From Novosphingobium sp. IK01 (lineage in GTDB: Bacteria; Pseudomonadota; Alphaproteobacteria; Sphingomonadales; Sphingomonadaceae): a stretch of 64,000 nucleotides of DNA. Positions 53,710-62,355 of this stretch are shown in pieces (position 1 is the stretch's first letter; each line of letters begins with the position of its first letter). The stretch is from contig NZ_BTFW01000001.1 of the NCBI RefSeq assembly GCF_033242265.1, positions 2,463,501 through 2,527,500 of the forward strand, given 5' to 3'. The position numbers were made by a program, and so were the translations under genes. The notes below the pieces were generated by a model that worked only from the letters and a program-made list of their open reading frames with translations, ran no database searches and had not been told where the DNA came from.

Positions 53710-54928
53710 TTGCAACTCCATGGGCTGGAAGGGGATCGCTTCGGGGGAGGAACAGGCGTTCGCCGGGGCGCAGGCGGGCGGCAAGGATGGCCAGAACACC
53801 GCATAGCCCGGTCATCAGCCACCAGGCCGGGGCAAGATCGGACAGGTGCGCGCGCATGATCCCTGCACCGAAGGGCAGCAGCGCGGCCAGAAGATAACCG
53901 CCGCCCTGCACGAAGCCGACGATCTGCCCGGCCTGTGCCGGATCCTCGCCATGGTCCATGGCCACGATCAGCGAGAGCGGGAACAGCGCGCCGATGCCCG
54001 TTCCGACGAGTATCGCCGCCAGCCAGGCCAGCGCCAGCGGGGCCAGCGTCAGGCACAGGAGGCCGGCCAGCAAGGCTCCGATCGCCGGGAACAGCAAGGG
54101 GCGCCGATCGTGAAACCTGTTCACCCGGAACGACACGGCGATGCCTGCCACGACCTCGGCCAGAGTCACCAGCGACAGCAGGGTTCCGGCTGCCGCCGAC
54201 GACCAGCCCAGCCGGGTGTAATAAGGCGGCAGCCAGGCCAGAACGAGCGTATAGGCGCCGGTGCCCAGGCCGAAGAAGAACAGCAATGTCCAGGCGCGCG
54301 GCGATCGCCGCAATTGCAGGGGGTGGCCCGGAGTCTGGCCCGGAGTCTGGCGTGACGCCTGTGTTCTTGCCTGGGACAGGCGGGCACCTTGCCACAGGCC
54401 CATGCCGAGCAGGGCAGGGCCACCCCACAGGCCGAGCGCGACCGGCCAGCCACCGTGCGGCGCGATGCGCGGGCTGGCAAAGCTGGCGAGCAGTGCGCCC
54501 CCCATGATCGCGGTGGAATAGAGCCCCATCATGCCTGCCGCGCGGGCACCATAATGGCCCCGGATCACGGCTGGCATCAGCGCCTGGACCGTCGCGATGC
54601 CCATGCCGCCCAGAATGGCGGTTCCGATCAGCATGGGGGCATCGGGGACGATCAACCGGCCAAGGCATGCCGTGGCGATCAGGACCATGCCCAGCAGGAT
54701 GCCCGTATGCGGTCCGAGCAGCGCCTGCACGCGCCCCGTGCCGAGCAGGCACAGGCCCATCAACATCACCGGCACAGCTGTAAGCAGGCTGGCGCCCGTA
54801 TCGCCCAGGGCCGTATCGTGTTGAATGGTATCGAGCAGTGGCCCGACGCTCGCCAGCAACGGGCGCAGGTTGAGACCGACAAGCAGGATCGCGGCCGGAA
54901 ACAGGGTCCGACCCGAAAACGGGGGCAA
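53696..54928 (-). CDS. MFS transporter (CynX/NimT-like)
   Basis: A 410-residue major facilitator with about twelve helices, matching the cyanate/2-nitroimidazole transporter-like group (ILLVGLNLRPLLASVGPLLDTIQHD at the N-terminus, residues about 14-38, and PLSLIVAMDHGEDPAQAGQIVGFVQGGGYLLAALLPFGAG in the C-half). It may export a toxic compound or take up a small anion; direction cannot be told. It is divergent from the MarR regulator, with two palindromic operator-like sites between them, and is followed by a coupled hydrolase gene. Confidence 0.88.
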   Translation of the reverse strand: MPPFSGRTLFPAAILLVGLNLRPLLASVGPLLDTIQHDTALGDTGASLLTAVPVMLMGLCLLGTGRVQALLGPHTGILLGMVLIATACLGRLIVPDAPMLIGTAILGGMGIATVQALMPAVIRGHYGARAAGMMGLYSTAIMGGALLASFASPRIAPHGGWPVALGLWGGPALLGMGLWQGARLSQARTQASRQTPGQTPGHPLQLRRSPRAWTLLFFFGLGTGAYTLVLAWLPPYYTRLGWSSAAAGTLLSLVTLAEVVAGIAVSFRVNRFHDRRPLLFPAIGALLAGLLCLTLAPLALAWLAAILVGTGIGALFPLSLIVAMDHGEDPAQAGQIVGFVQGGGYLLAALLPFGAGIMRAHLSDLAPAWWLMTGLCGVLAILAARLRPGERLFLPRSDPLPAHGVANGLL

Positions 54929-54977
54929 AACGGGTTCTCCTGAAAAAGGGCGATTGCCAGGCTTGGCGCTTCCGACT

Positions 54978-55015
54978 TATCTTGATGTAGAGATATATAT
55001 CTTGATGTCAAGATA
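54978..55015. promoter_or_regulatory. Tandem MarR-type operators
   Basis: TATCTTGATGTCAAGATA (54998-55015) is an 18-bp palindrome with 8-bp perfect arms. TATCTTGATGTAGAGATA (54978-54995) is a second copy with a degenerate right arm, exactly 20 bp upstream. Both lie in the 98 bp between the divergent MFS and MarR starts, ending 11 bp from the MarR ATG, as expected for autorepression and repression of the transporter. Confidence 0.75.
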
Positions 55016-55026
55016 AGTGAGGCGAG

Positions 55027-55518
55027 ATGGACAGAGCAGAGCGGGCGGCCCGGCAATGGGCGCATGAATATCCCGATCTCGAAACAGGGCCGATGGTGCT
55101 GCTCGGGCGCCTGGGCGAAGCTGCCCAGGTCATCGCGCGCGATCGCCTCAACCCGCTGTTTGCGCGCTTCGGCCTGCAACCGGGCGAATTCGACGTGCTC
55201 GCGACGCTAAGGCGAAGCGGGGCTCCCTATGCCCTGACGCCGACGGCGCTTTACGAGGCGGCGATGATCTCGTCGGGCAGCATGACCAACCGGATCGACA
55301 GGCTGGAAAAGGTCGGCCTTGTTGAAAGGCGGCCGAACCCTGACGACAGGCGTGGAACCCTTGTGGCCCTGACGGGGCAGGGCAAGGATCTGATCGAGCG
55401 TGCCGTTGCGGCGCATATCGAGAATCAGAAAGAGGTGGTCAGCACCCTGAGTCGCAGCGAGCAGGACTTGCTCTGCGCCTTGCTCGCCAAGCTGGCCAGC
55501 CTTGAAAGCCCTCGTTGA
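55027..55518 (+). CDS. MarR family transcriptional regulator
   Basis: A 163-residue winged-helix regulator: LNPLFARFGLQPGEFDVLATLRRSGAPYALTPTALYEAAMISSGSMTNRIDRLEKVGLVERRPNPDDRRG (about residues 40-112) holds the recognition helix and the DxRxx wing (PDDRRGTLVALT). MarR proteins bind palindromes as dimers and release on binding phenolic or other ligands. It is divergent from the MFS-hydrolase operon, whose shared promoter carries two matching palindromes, so it most likely represses both. Confidence 0.93.
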   Translation: MDRAERAARQWAHEYPDLETGPMVLLGRLGEAAQVIARDRLNPLFARFGLQPGEFDVLATLRRSGAPYALTPTALYEAAMISSGSMTNRIDRLEKVGLVERRPNPDDRRGTLVALTGQGKDLIERAVAAHIENQKEVVSTLSRSEQDLLCALLAKLASLESPR

Positions 55519-55709
55519 GGGAGGCGTCCTGCGACAGCGCAAGCGTTCGCTTCTGTTGGCGGGGCTTGTTGCTGATGGTTCAAGGTAATTACGTGAGAAT
55601 TGGTAAGTTACTTTCCAGTAAAGTTTTTTTGCTGAGATCATGAGGGGGTGACGCGCGCGGGCGGGTAACTTATGCGCTTGGTGGATATGACTTCCATCGA
55701 CCTCTATTC
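55519..55709. other. Promoter region of TonB receptor 3
   Basis: No gene is supported. An AT-rich block (55580-55630, with a run of seven Ts) contains TAAGTTAC at 55604-55611, whose inverse GTAACTTA recurs at 55665-55672. This 8-bp inverted pair, about 60 bp apart, may be two operator half-sites or part of a hairpin. The structured leader seen before receptors 1 and 2 is not present here. Confidence 0.4.
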
Positions 55710-57794
55710 ATGAAACCGCGTTTTTCTTCATTGGTCAGAAGCCGTCGTTTCCGGGCTTGTGGCGCGGCATTGGCGTTGTTCCCGGCGCAGGCCGCACATG
55801 CCGGGGACGCAGGGCAGGCTGCACCGGCAAGCGAAGGCGAAAACCGGACCGGAGATCAGGACGTCTCGCGTGACATCGTCGTCTACGGGCGCGGGCTGCA
55901 ACAGGTCGGCACGGCGACCAGCGGGTCGCAAGGCGTTGTCGGCTATGCCGATTTCGAGAACCGCCCGATTGCCCGCGTGGGCGAACTGGCCGAGAACGTG
56001 CCGGGCCTGATCGCCACCCAGCATTCGGGCGAGGGCAAGGCCAACCAGTATTTCCTGCGCGGGTTCAACCTCGATCATGGCACCGATCTGGCCGGATTCG
56101 TCGACGGAGCCCCGGTCAACATGCGGACCCATGGCCATGGGCAGGGCTATCTCGATCTCAACTTCCTGATCCCCGAACTGGTCGAGCGGATCGACTATAC
56201 CAAGGGGCCCTATCATGCCGAGCTGGGCGATTTCGCCAATGCCGGATCGCTGGCCTTCACCACCAAGAGCCGCCTGGCCCACCCGATGGCCGAGGTTTCG
56301 GGCGGCTCGTTCGGCTATGTGCGCGGGCTCGTCGCCGGGAGCGGCGAGCTGGCGGGTGGCACCCTGCTCGGCGCCTTCGAGGGGACACGGGCCGACGGGC
56401 CCTGGGTGCTCTCGGAAAACCTCGCGAAGTTCAACGCGCTGTTGAAATACAGCCGGGCGAACTGGTCGCTCGGGCTTTCCGCCTATGCCAACCACTGGCG
56501 TTCCACCGACCAGATTCCCGAACGCGCGGTGGCCTCCGGGCAGATTCCGCTCAATGGCTATATCGACCCGAACGACGGGGGGCGTTCGGGCCGCATCGCG
56601 CTCAATTTCAACGGGCATTTCGGGCGCACGACCGTGGCGGCCTATGCCATCGGCAGCCGCCTGCGCCTGACCAGCGATTTCACCTATTTCCTCAACGATC
56701 CGGTGAACGGCGATGCGTTCCGGCAGGTCGACCGGCGCGGCGTGTTCGGGGGATCGGTGCGCCATGAAGGAGGCGAGGGGGCGCTGGTCTGGCGCGTGGG
56801 CGGCGATGCGCGCTGGGATCATATCGGACAGGTCGGCATCTTCCGCGTCGCCAACGGGGTGGTGACCGGCACGATCCGCAATGACAGGGTCGATGAAGTG
56901 TCGGGCGGCCTTTGCGGCGAAGGCGAATGGCATGTGACGCCTGCCTTGCGCCTCGTGCTGGGGCTGCGCGGGGACGTGATCGGCTATGATGTCCGCTCCG
57001 ATCTGGCGGCCAATTCGGGCAAGGGCTCGGCCGGGATGGTCAGCCCCAAGGCGGCGCTGGCCTGGCAGGTGGGCAAGGGTGTCGAGCTTTACGCCAACTA
57101 TGGTGAAGGGTTCCATTCCAACGACGTGCGCGGCGCGACGATCACGGTTGATCCCGCCAGCGGCGCCCCGCAGGGCCGCGTGGGGGTGATGGCCAAATCG
57201 CGCGGGGCCGAACTGGGCGCGCGGATCGAGCGCGGGCGGTTGACCGCCTCGCTGGTGGGTTTCTGGCTCGATCTGGCTTCCGAACTGGTCTTCGTGGGCG
57301 ACGAGGGGGTGACCGAGCCCAACGCGGCAACCCGCCGCTTCGGCACCGAACTGTCGCTGTTCTGGAAGCCGGTCGATGGGCTGACCATCGATGGTTCGCT
57401 CGCCTATACCCATGCCCGTTTTCGCGGGGTGGATGCCGACGCGGTGTTCATTCCCAATGCCACGCCGCTCGTGCTGGCCGGCGGTGTCAGCGGGCGGATC
57501 ACGTCGCGCCTGACCGCCACGCTGCGGCTGCGCCATTTCGCGTCTGCCCCGTTGACCGAGGATAATCTCCACCGCTCGTCTTCGACCACGCTGGTCAATG
57601 CCGGTGCGTACTGGGATATCGGGCGCTGGCGGATTTCGGCGGATATGATGAACCTGTTCAACGCCCGCGATCCCGATATCAGCTACTGGTATGCCTCGCG
57701 CTTGCCGGGCGAACCGGCCGGGGGTGTCGAGGATCGCCACATCCACCCGGTTGAACCCCGGCAGGTCCGCGCGACCTTGCGCTATTCGCTGTAA
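55710..57794 (+). CDS. TonB-dependent outer-membrane receptor 3
   Basis: A 694-residue TonB-dependent receptor of a different subfamily from receptors 1 and 2. Signal peptide residues 1-31 (ending AAHA), TonB-box-like DIVVYGRGL (about 54-62), plug domain (about 65-180) with QHSGEGKANQYFLRGFNLDHGTDLAGFVDGAPVNM and THGHGQGYLDLNFLIPELVERIDY, then a barrel of about 22 strands and a C-terminal strand ending RATLRYSL. The His/Asp-rich plug segments (FNLDHGTD, THGHGQGY) are a constant feature of this subfamily; a metal-related ligand is possible but unproven. It is transcribed alone, convergent with the EAL protein gene. Confidence 0.92.
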   Translation: MKPRFSSLVRSRRFRACGAALALFPAQAAHAGDAGQAAPASEGENRTGDQDVSRDIVVYGRGLQQVGTATSGSQGVVGYADFENRPIARVGELAENVPGLIATQHSGEGKANQYFLRGFNLDHGTDLAGFVDGAPVNMRTHGHGQGYLDLNFLIPELVERIDYTKGPYHAELGDFANAGSLAFTTKSRLAHPMAEVSGGSFGYVRGLVAGSGELAGGTLLGAFEGTRADGPWVLSENLAKFNALLKYSRANWSLGLSAYANHWRSTDQIPERAVASGQIPLNGYIDPNDGGRSGRIALNFNGHFGRTTVAAYAIGSRLRLTSDFTYFLNDPVNGDAFRQVDRRGVFGGSVRHEGGEGALVWRVGGDARWDHIGQVGIFRVANGVVTGTIRNDRVDEVSGGLCGEGEWHVTPALRLVLGLRGDVIGYDVRSDLAANSGKGSAGMVSPKAALAWQVGKGVELYANYGEGFHSNDVRGATITVDPASGAPQGRVGVMAKSRGAELGARIERGRLTASLVGFWLDLASELVFVGDEGVTEPNAATRRFGTELSLFWKPVDGLTIDGSLAYTHARFRGVDADAVFIPNATPLVLAGGVSGRITSRLTATLRLRHFASAPLTEDNLHRSSSTTLVNAGAYWDIGRWRISADMMNLFNARDPDISYWYASRLPGEPAGGVEDRHIHPVEPRQVRATLRYSL

Positions 57795-57836
57795 GCATCG
57801 GATCCGGGGCGAGAATGGTGCGGGCCGCCGCCGGAA

Positions 57837-60287
57837 TCAGCCAGCCTGGGCCTGTCTTGCGTCCATGGGCCGGGCGCCACACAGTTCAGCCAGATCGGCT
57901 GCATGCATCGGCTTGCCGATGTGCCAGCCTTGTGCCGTGTCGCATCCGAAGGTGGCCAACATGTCGAGTGCGGCGGCGGTTTCCACGCCTTCGGCCACGA
58001 CCTTGAAGCCCAGTTCATGGGCCAGGTCGATGGTCGAGCGGACCATGGCCTGATCGCCCCGGCTGCTTTCGAGGCCCAGCACGAAGCCCTTGTCGATCTT
58101 GATCTCGCGCGCGGGCAACCGCTTGAGATAGCTCAGCGTCGACAGGCCGGTGCCATAATCGTCGATCGAGAGCGCCAGCCCCATCCCGGCCAGCCGTTCG
58201 AGCGCGGCGATCGCGCGTTCGGGGTCGGCCATGGTCGCCGATTCGGTGACTTCGAGCGTCAGGTGGGGAACGGCCCCGGCATGGCGGTGGAGCACGGTTT
58301 CCAACCGCCGCACGAAGGCCGGATCGGCTGGCAGCAGCGCCGAAAGATTGACCGCCACATCCAGTTCGACACCCATGGCGGCCCAGGCCGTGCGATCGAC
58401 GAGCGCCTGTTCGAGAACGAACAGCGTGAGATCGGCGATGCGCCCGTTTTCTTCGAGCGCAGGAATGAAGGCATCGGGCGGCACCGGGCCGCGTGTCGGA
58501 TGGCGCCAGCGGACCAGTGCCTCGGCAGCGGTGATCTGTCGGCTGGCGATGGCGAGCTTGGGTTGATAGGCAACCCAGATATGCCCCTGGGCCATCGCCT
58601 GGTCGAGTTCGGCGGCCAGGCCCAGCCGCCATTCGCTCTGCTGTTCGAGGTCGGCGGTGAAATGGGCCCAGCGCAGACCCCGTGCCAGCGCGGTATCGGC
58701 GGCGCTGCTGGCGCGGGCGGGGGCATCGGCAGGGGTGTTTGTTGCCCCGGTACTGATCGATCCGGTGCTGATCGGGCCGGCTTCGGTCGATCCCGTGATG
58801 GCGGCGACGCCAAAGCCGAAATGCAGTTCCACCTGACGGCCGTGAATCTCGAAAGCCGGGCGCAGCATGGCCACGGCGGCATCGAGTCGCTCGGCTTCCT
58901 CGTCGTCGTCGGTGGTCGAGTTGATCCAGCCCAGCGCCCCATCGTCGATGCGGTGGATGGCGCTGTCGGCGGCGAATACCAGCCGGTGCGCCACGAGCGT
59001 CAACAGTTCGGCGGCATGGGCGCGGCCCAGCACGCTCGCGACATCGCCGAAATTGGCGACACGGATGACGATGGCGCTGCCGCGCGGGGTTGCGCGGGCC
59101 AGTTCGCGAAACGAGCGGGCATTGGGCAGGCCGGTTTCGGTATCGACATGGCGCGCCTCGCGCGCGGCATGGAGGGCGGAGTGGACCAGCATGGCCAGCC
59201 CCCCTGTCAGCAGGGCCAGCAGGGCGGGCCCCACGGAAAAGACACCCAGCCCCGACACCTTGGTTGCCATCGGCAGGATCAGCAGGAAGGCGGCCCCGCC
59301 AAAAAGTGTGGCGTTCCGGCGCACGCCCTCGCGCCGCATGGCCAGGCCCAGCAGGCCCAGGGCCACCAGCATGGGCAGCACCGGCCCGTGATCGAACGGG
59401 GCGCTCCCCTGAATCAGGGTTTCGGCGGCCAGAATCTGGATCATCGGCCCGGCGATCACCCCGCGTCCGGGCACCGGATAGCGGTCGCCCAGTTCGATGG
59501 CCGAAGCGCCGATCAGCACGTCGCGCCCCTTGAGCGCACCGGCGGGCACTTTGCCGGTCATCAGGTCGATGAAGCTGAAGCGCGGGACACTGGCCGGATC
59601 GATCGAACCGTCGATGGGGAAGCCCTGATCGGCCTGGCCCTGCCGGGATTGTCCGGCCCCATTGGCCAGCGTGGCTCCCATCGAGGGGCGCGGCAGCCCA
59701 CCGGTCATCACTCCATAGGGGTAGGTGTGGACGAGGCCGTCGCTGTCGACGAAGATGTTGACGGCGGCCATCTGGGCCCTGTCGCGCAGGGCGGGCAGGG
59801 GCAGGTTTTCGAGGACTTGCGTGCTGCCCTGCGAACTGGCCTGCCGGAACGTGGGTAGGATGACCGGTGCGCGCGATCCGGCAATGGCCTGCGCCAGAGC
59901 GGCATCCTGATCGGCCCGCGACGGGGCGGAGAAATCGACGTCGAAGGCTATGGTGCTTGCCCCGGCTGCGTTGAGGCGCGCGATCGCCTGGGCATAATAC
60001 GTGCGGGGCCAGGGCCAGTTGTGCAGCGCGGCGAGCGAGCGCGCGTCAATCTCGACCAGGGCGATCCGGCCCGTTGCGGCATGGGAAAGCAGGGACCAGC
60101 GCCAGACCTGAAGCCCGCGATCGATCGTCGGCCCGACCGAACTGACCGCCGCCATCACCCCGATCAGCAATCCCGCGATCAGCGGAACGGCCCCGCGCCG
60201 AATCCGCGGCAAGGCCCGGCTCGACAGGATCCGGCTTGAAAGGGGCAGGGCAGGCACAAGACCCTTCGGACGCGCTGACCAGACCAT
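57837..60287 (-). CDS. CHASE2-GGDEF(degenerate)-EAL cyclic-di-GMP phosphodiesterase
   Basis: An 816-residue membrane protein. TM1 is at about 34-52, a periplasmic CHASE2 sensor domain follows (about 52-300; RIALVEIDARSLAALHNWPWPRTYYAQAIARL), then three more helices (about 310-375), a degenerate GGDEF domain (about 385-500, no GGDEF signature) and an EAL domain (about 555-800). The EAL catalytic set is present: AEALVRW (about 586), SIDDYGTG (about 706) and AEGVET (about 766), so it should hydrolyse cyclic di-GMP. The ATG lies 3 nt after the stop of the FecR-repeat gene, so the two form an operon divergent from the TpsB-like gene. Confidence 0.9.
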   Translation of the reverse strand: MVWSARPKGLVPALPLSSRILSSRALPRIRRGAVPLIAGLLIGVMAAVSSVGPTIDRGLQVWRWSLLSHAATGRIALVEIDARSLAALHNWPWPRTYYAQAIARLNAAGASTIAFDVDFSAPSRADQDAALAQAIAGSRAPVILPTFRQASSQGSTQVLENLPLPALRDRAQMAAVNIFVDSDGLVHTYPYGVMTGGLPRPSMGATLANGAGQSRQGQADQGFPIDGSIDPASVPRFSFIDLMTGKVPAGALKGRDVLIGASAIELGDRYPVPGRGVIAGPMIQILAAETLIQGSAPFDHGPVLPMLVALGLLGLAMRREGVRRNATLFGGAAFLLILPMATKVSGLGVFSVGPALLALLTGGLAMLVHSALHAAREARHVDTETGLPNARSFRELARATPRGSAIVIRVANFGDVASVLGRAHAAELLTLVAHRLVFAADSAIHRIDDGALGWINSTTDDDEEAERLDAAVAMLRPAFEIHGRQVELHFGFGVAAITGSTEAGPISTGSISTGATNTPADAPARASSAADTALARGLRWAHFTADLEQQSEWRLGLAAELDQAMAQGHIWVAYQPKLAIASRQITAAEALVRWRHPTRGPVPPDAFIPALEENGRIADLTLFVLEQALVDRTAWAAMGVELDVAVNLSALLPADPAFVRRLETVLHRHAGAVPHLTLEVTESATMADPERAIAALERLAGMGLALSIDDYGTGLSTLSYLKRLPAREIKIDKGFVLGLESSRGDQAMVRSTIDLAHELGFKVVAEGVETAAALDMLATFGCDTAQGWHIGKPMHAADLAELCGARPMDARQAQAG

Positions 60288-60290
60288 GGT

Positions 60291-62210
60291 TCAGTCTTTC
60301 ACCCGGCCACTGCCATTGCCGATCGTCGCGCTGAGGTTGATGCTGTTCTTGCCTGCACTCAGGCTGACACTCGTGCTTGCGCTGTTCCCACCAGCGTTTG
60401 CATTGGCGTTGCCGTTGCTTGCGGCATTTCCACCAGCGTTTGCATTGGCGTTGCCGTTGCTTGCGCCATTGCCACCGGCGTTTGCATTGGCGTTCCCATT
60501 GCTGGCACCGTTCCCACCGGCGTTTGCATTGGCGTTTCCGTTGCTTGCGCCGTTTCCACCGGCGTTTGCATTGGCGTTGCCGTTGCTTGCGCCATTGCCA
60601 CCGGCGTTTGCATTGGCGTTCCCATTGCTGGCACCGTTCCCACCGGCGTTTGCATTGGCATTCCCGTTGCTCGCGCCGTTCCCACCGGCGTTTGCATTGG
60701 CGTTCCCATTGCTGGCGCCGTTCCCACCAGCGTTTGCATTGGCGTTGCCGTTGCTGGCACCGTTCCCACCGGCGTTTGCATTGGCGTTGCCGTTGCTGGC
60801 GCCATTGCCACCGGCGTTTGCATTGGCGTTGCCGTTGCTGGCGCCATTGCCACCGGCGTTTGCATTGGCGTTTCCGTTGCTTGCGCCGTTTCCACCGGCG
60901 TTTGCATTGGCATTCCCGTTGCTGGCGCCGTTTCCACCGGCATTTGCATTGGCGTTCCCGTTGCTGGCGCCGTTTCCACCGGCGTTTGCATTGGCGTTTC
61001 CGTTGCTTGCGCCGTTTCCACCGGCGTTTGCATTGGCATTCCCGTTGCTGGCGCCGTTTCCACCGGCATTTGCATTGGCGTTGCCGTTGCTGGCGCCATT
61101 GCCACCGGCGTTTGCATTGGCGTTCCCATTGCTGGCACCGTTTCCACCGGCGTTTGCATTGGCATTCCCGTTGCTGGCGCCGTTTCCACCGGCGTTTGCA
61201 TTGGCATTCCCGTTGCTTGCGCCGTTTCCGCCTGCGTTTGCATTGGCGTTCCCATTGCCGACACCGTTCCCGCCAGCATTGGAACTGGCGTTCCCGGTTG
61301 CAATCACGGCAGTCGGCTTGTTGGTCGCAACCGCAACAGCCCGGTCAGCGCCCGAGACGGAGGATGTTGCGGCGGCCAGCGTGCCGCCGCCTGTCTGGCC
61401 CGAAACCAGTCCGCCGGTCAGATTGGTCAGCGACGTCGAAGGCTCGTTGACCGCGCTGATCGCGACGGAACCGGTCGCCGCACGGCTGGCGGCGGGAAGC
61501 GACGGCGCAGTGGAGGCTTCGGCAACGGGCGTGGCAATGGCGCTCGGTGATATGGCGGGAACGGCGCTATTGCTGGCCTCGCTTCCGGCCCCGGACCGGG
61601 AAGGCAAAGGGGAGATGCTGCCGGAGGACGTTGCGGCAGGCGCGCGGATGGTCCGCATCGTGCTGCCCTGAAGGGTCAGTGCGCCCATGTCCCCGGCGCC
61701 GACCGAGGCAATCGTGCCGGGGCGAACCAGTTCGCGGGCGCCCCCGTCGTGCGTCGCCACTTCGACCGCGCCCTCGACAACCTGGACCGAAGCCCCATTG
61801 TCATCGACCGTCACGCTGAAGGTCGTGCCCTTGACCACGGCCGCCAGATAGGGGGTCTGCACGCCGAAATGGGGATTGGTCATCTTCTTCACGCTGAAGA
61901 CGACATTGCCGAGGCGTTCGAGAAATTGCGTCAACCCGCCGCTGGCCGCCGGATCTGCCACCTGAAGGCGGGAATTGGGCGCGATAACAGCATATTCCTC
62001 GCCACGTACCAAAACGGCACGCGCATTGGGGCCTGTCGTGATCACGTCGCCAGAGGCTGCATGGCCGCCGCGCATCGCCGGTTTGAGCTGTCCGGCATGG
62101 TTGATCATCACGCCCTGGGAGGCTTCGGAAATGATCCATGCCGGCGTTCCGGCCAGGGCCGGAGTGGCCATGGCGGTGCCCAGCAAGAATCCCAAAATGG
62201 CGCGACGCAT
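60291..62210 (-). CDS. Secreted FecR-domain protein with twenty-one 14-residue repeats
   Basis: A 639-residue exported protein. The signal peptide is residues 1-20 (ends PALA). A FecR-type domain follows (about 21-170: VITTGPNARAVLVRGEEYAVIAPNSRLQV, TPYLAAVVKGTTFSVTVDD). After a Ser/Ala-rich linker, 21 copies of a 14-residue Asn/Gly/Ala repeat (NGNANANAGGNGAS) occupy about residues 312-610, and the chain closes with SVSLSAGKNSINLSATIG. No transmembrane anchor is seen, so it is periplasmic or surface-exposed. The repeats look structural or adhesive. It is divergent from the TpsB-like gene (145 bp) and coupled to the CHASE2-EAL gene. Confidence 0.88.
   Translation of the reverse strand: MRRAILGFLLGTAMATPALAGTPAWIISEASQGVMINHAGQLKPAMRGGHAASGDVITTGPNARAVLVRGEEYAVIAPNSRLQVADPAASGGLTQFLERLGNVVFSVKKMTNPHFGVQTPYLAAVVKGTTFSVTVDDNGASVQVVEGAVEVATHDGGARELVRPGTIASVGAGDMGALTLQGSTMRTIRAPAATSSGSISPLPSRSGAGSEASNSAVPAISPSAIATPVAEASTAPSLPAASRAATGSVAISAVNEPSTSLTNLTGGLVSGQTGGGTLAAATSSVSGADRAVAVATNKPTAVIATGNASSNAGGNGVGNGNANANAGGNGASNGNANANAGGNGASNGNANANAGGNGASNGNANANAGGNGASNGNANANAGGNGASNGNANANAGGNGASNGNANANAGGNGASNGNANANAGGNGASNGNANANAGGNGASNGNANANAGGNGASNGNANANAGGNGASNGNANANAGGNGASNGNANANAGGNGASNGNANANAGGNGASNGNANANAGGNGASNGNANANAGGNGASNGNANANAGGNGASNGNANANAGGNGASNGNANANAGGNGASNGNANANAGGNAASNGNANANAGGNSASTSVSLSAGKNSINLSATIGNGSGRVKD
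60380..61275. repeat. 42-bp tandem repeat array, 21 copies
   Basis: Twenty-one units with a strict 42-bp period encode the 14-residue repeat of the FecR-domain protein. Differences between units fall mostly at third codon positions of that frame (for example GGC/GGG/GGA, AAC/AAT, GCA/GCC), so the protein sequence has been selected in that frame. Because 42 is a multiple of three, other frames on both strands also stay open and give long spurious ORFs. Confidence 0.95.
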
Positions 62211-62355
62211 CTCTTGTCCCTTCAGCAGGACGCGTCCTGCCAGCGCCCCGAACGCAGTATCTATGCGGGTTTTGTAAAAGCTTTCTCAAGAGACGGCAGG
62301 CTATCGGCGAAAAGCGAATCCGGTCGCAAATGGCGAATCCGGAAGGAACCGGACC

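Noticed and set aside
60380..61275. Possible CRISPR array
   Set aside because: The units are contiguous 42-bp repeats without unique spacers, inside a coding gene, with no cas genes nearby.
60286..61671. 461-codon plus-strand ORF with PPAFALAFPLLAP-type repeats
   Set aside because: It is the complementary frame of the 42-bp array, kept open because the period is a multiple of three; synonymous changes fit the minus-strand FecR frame instead.
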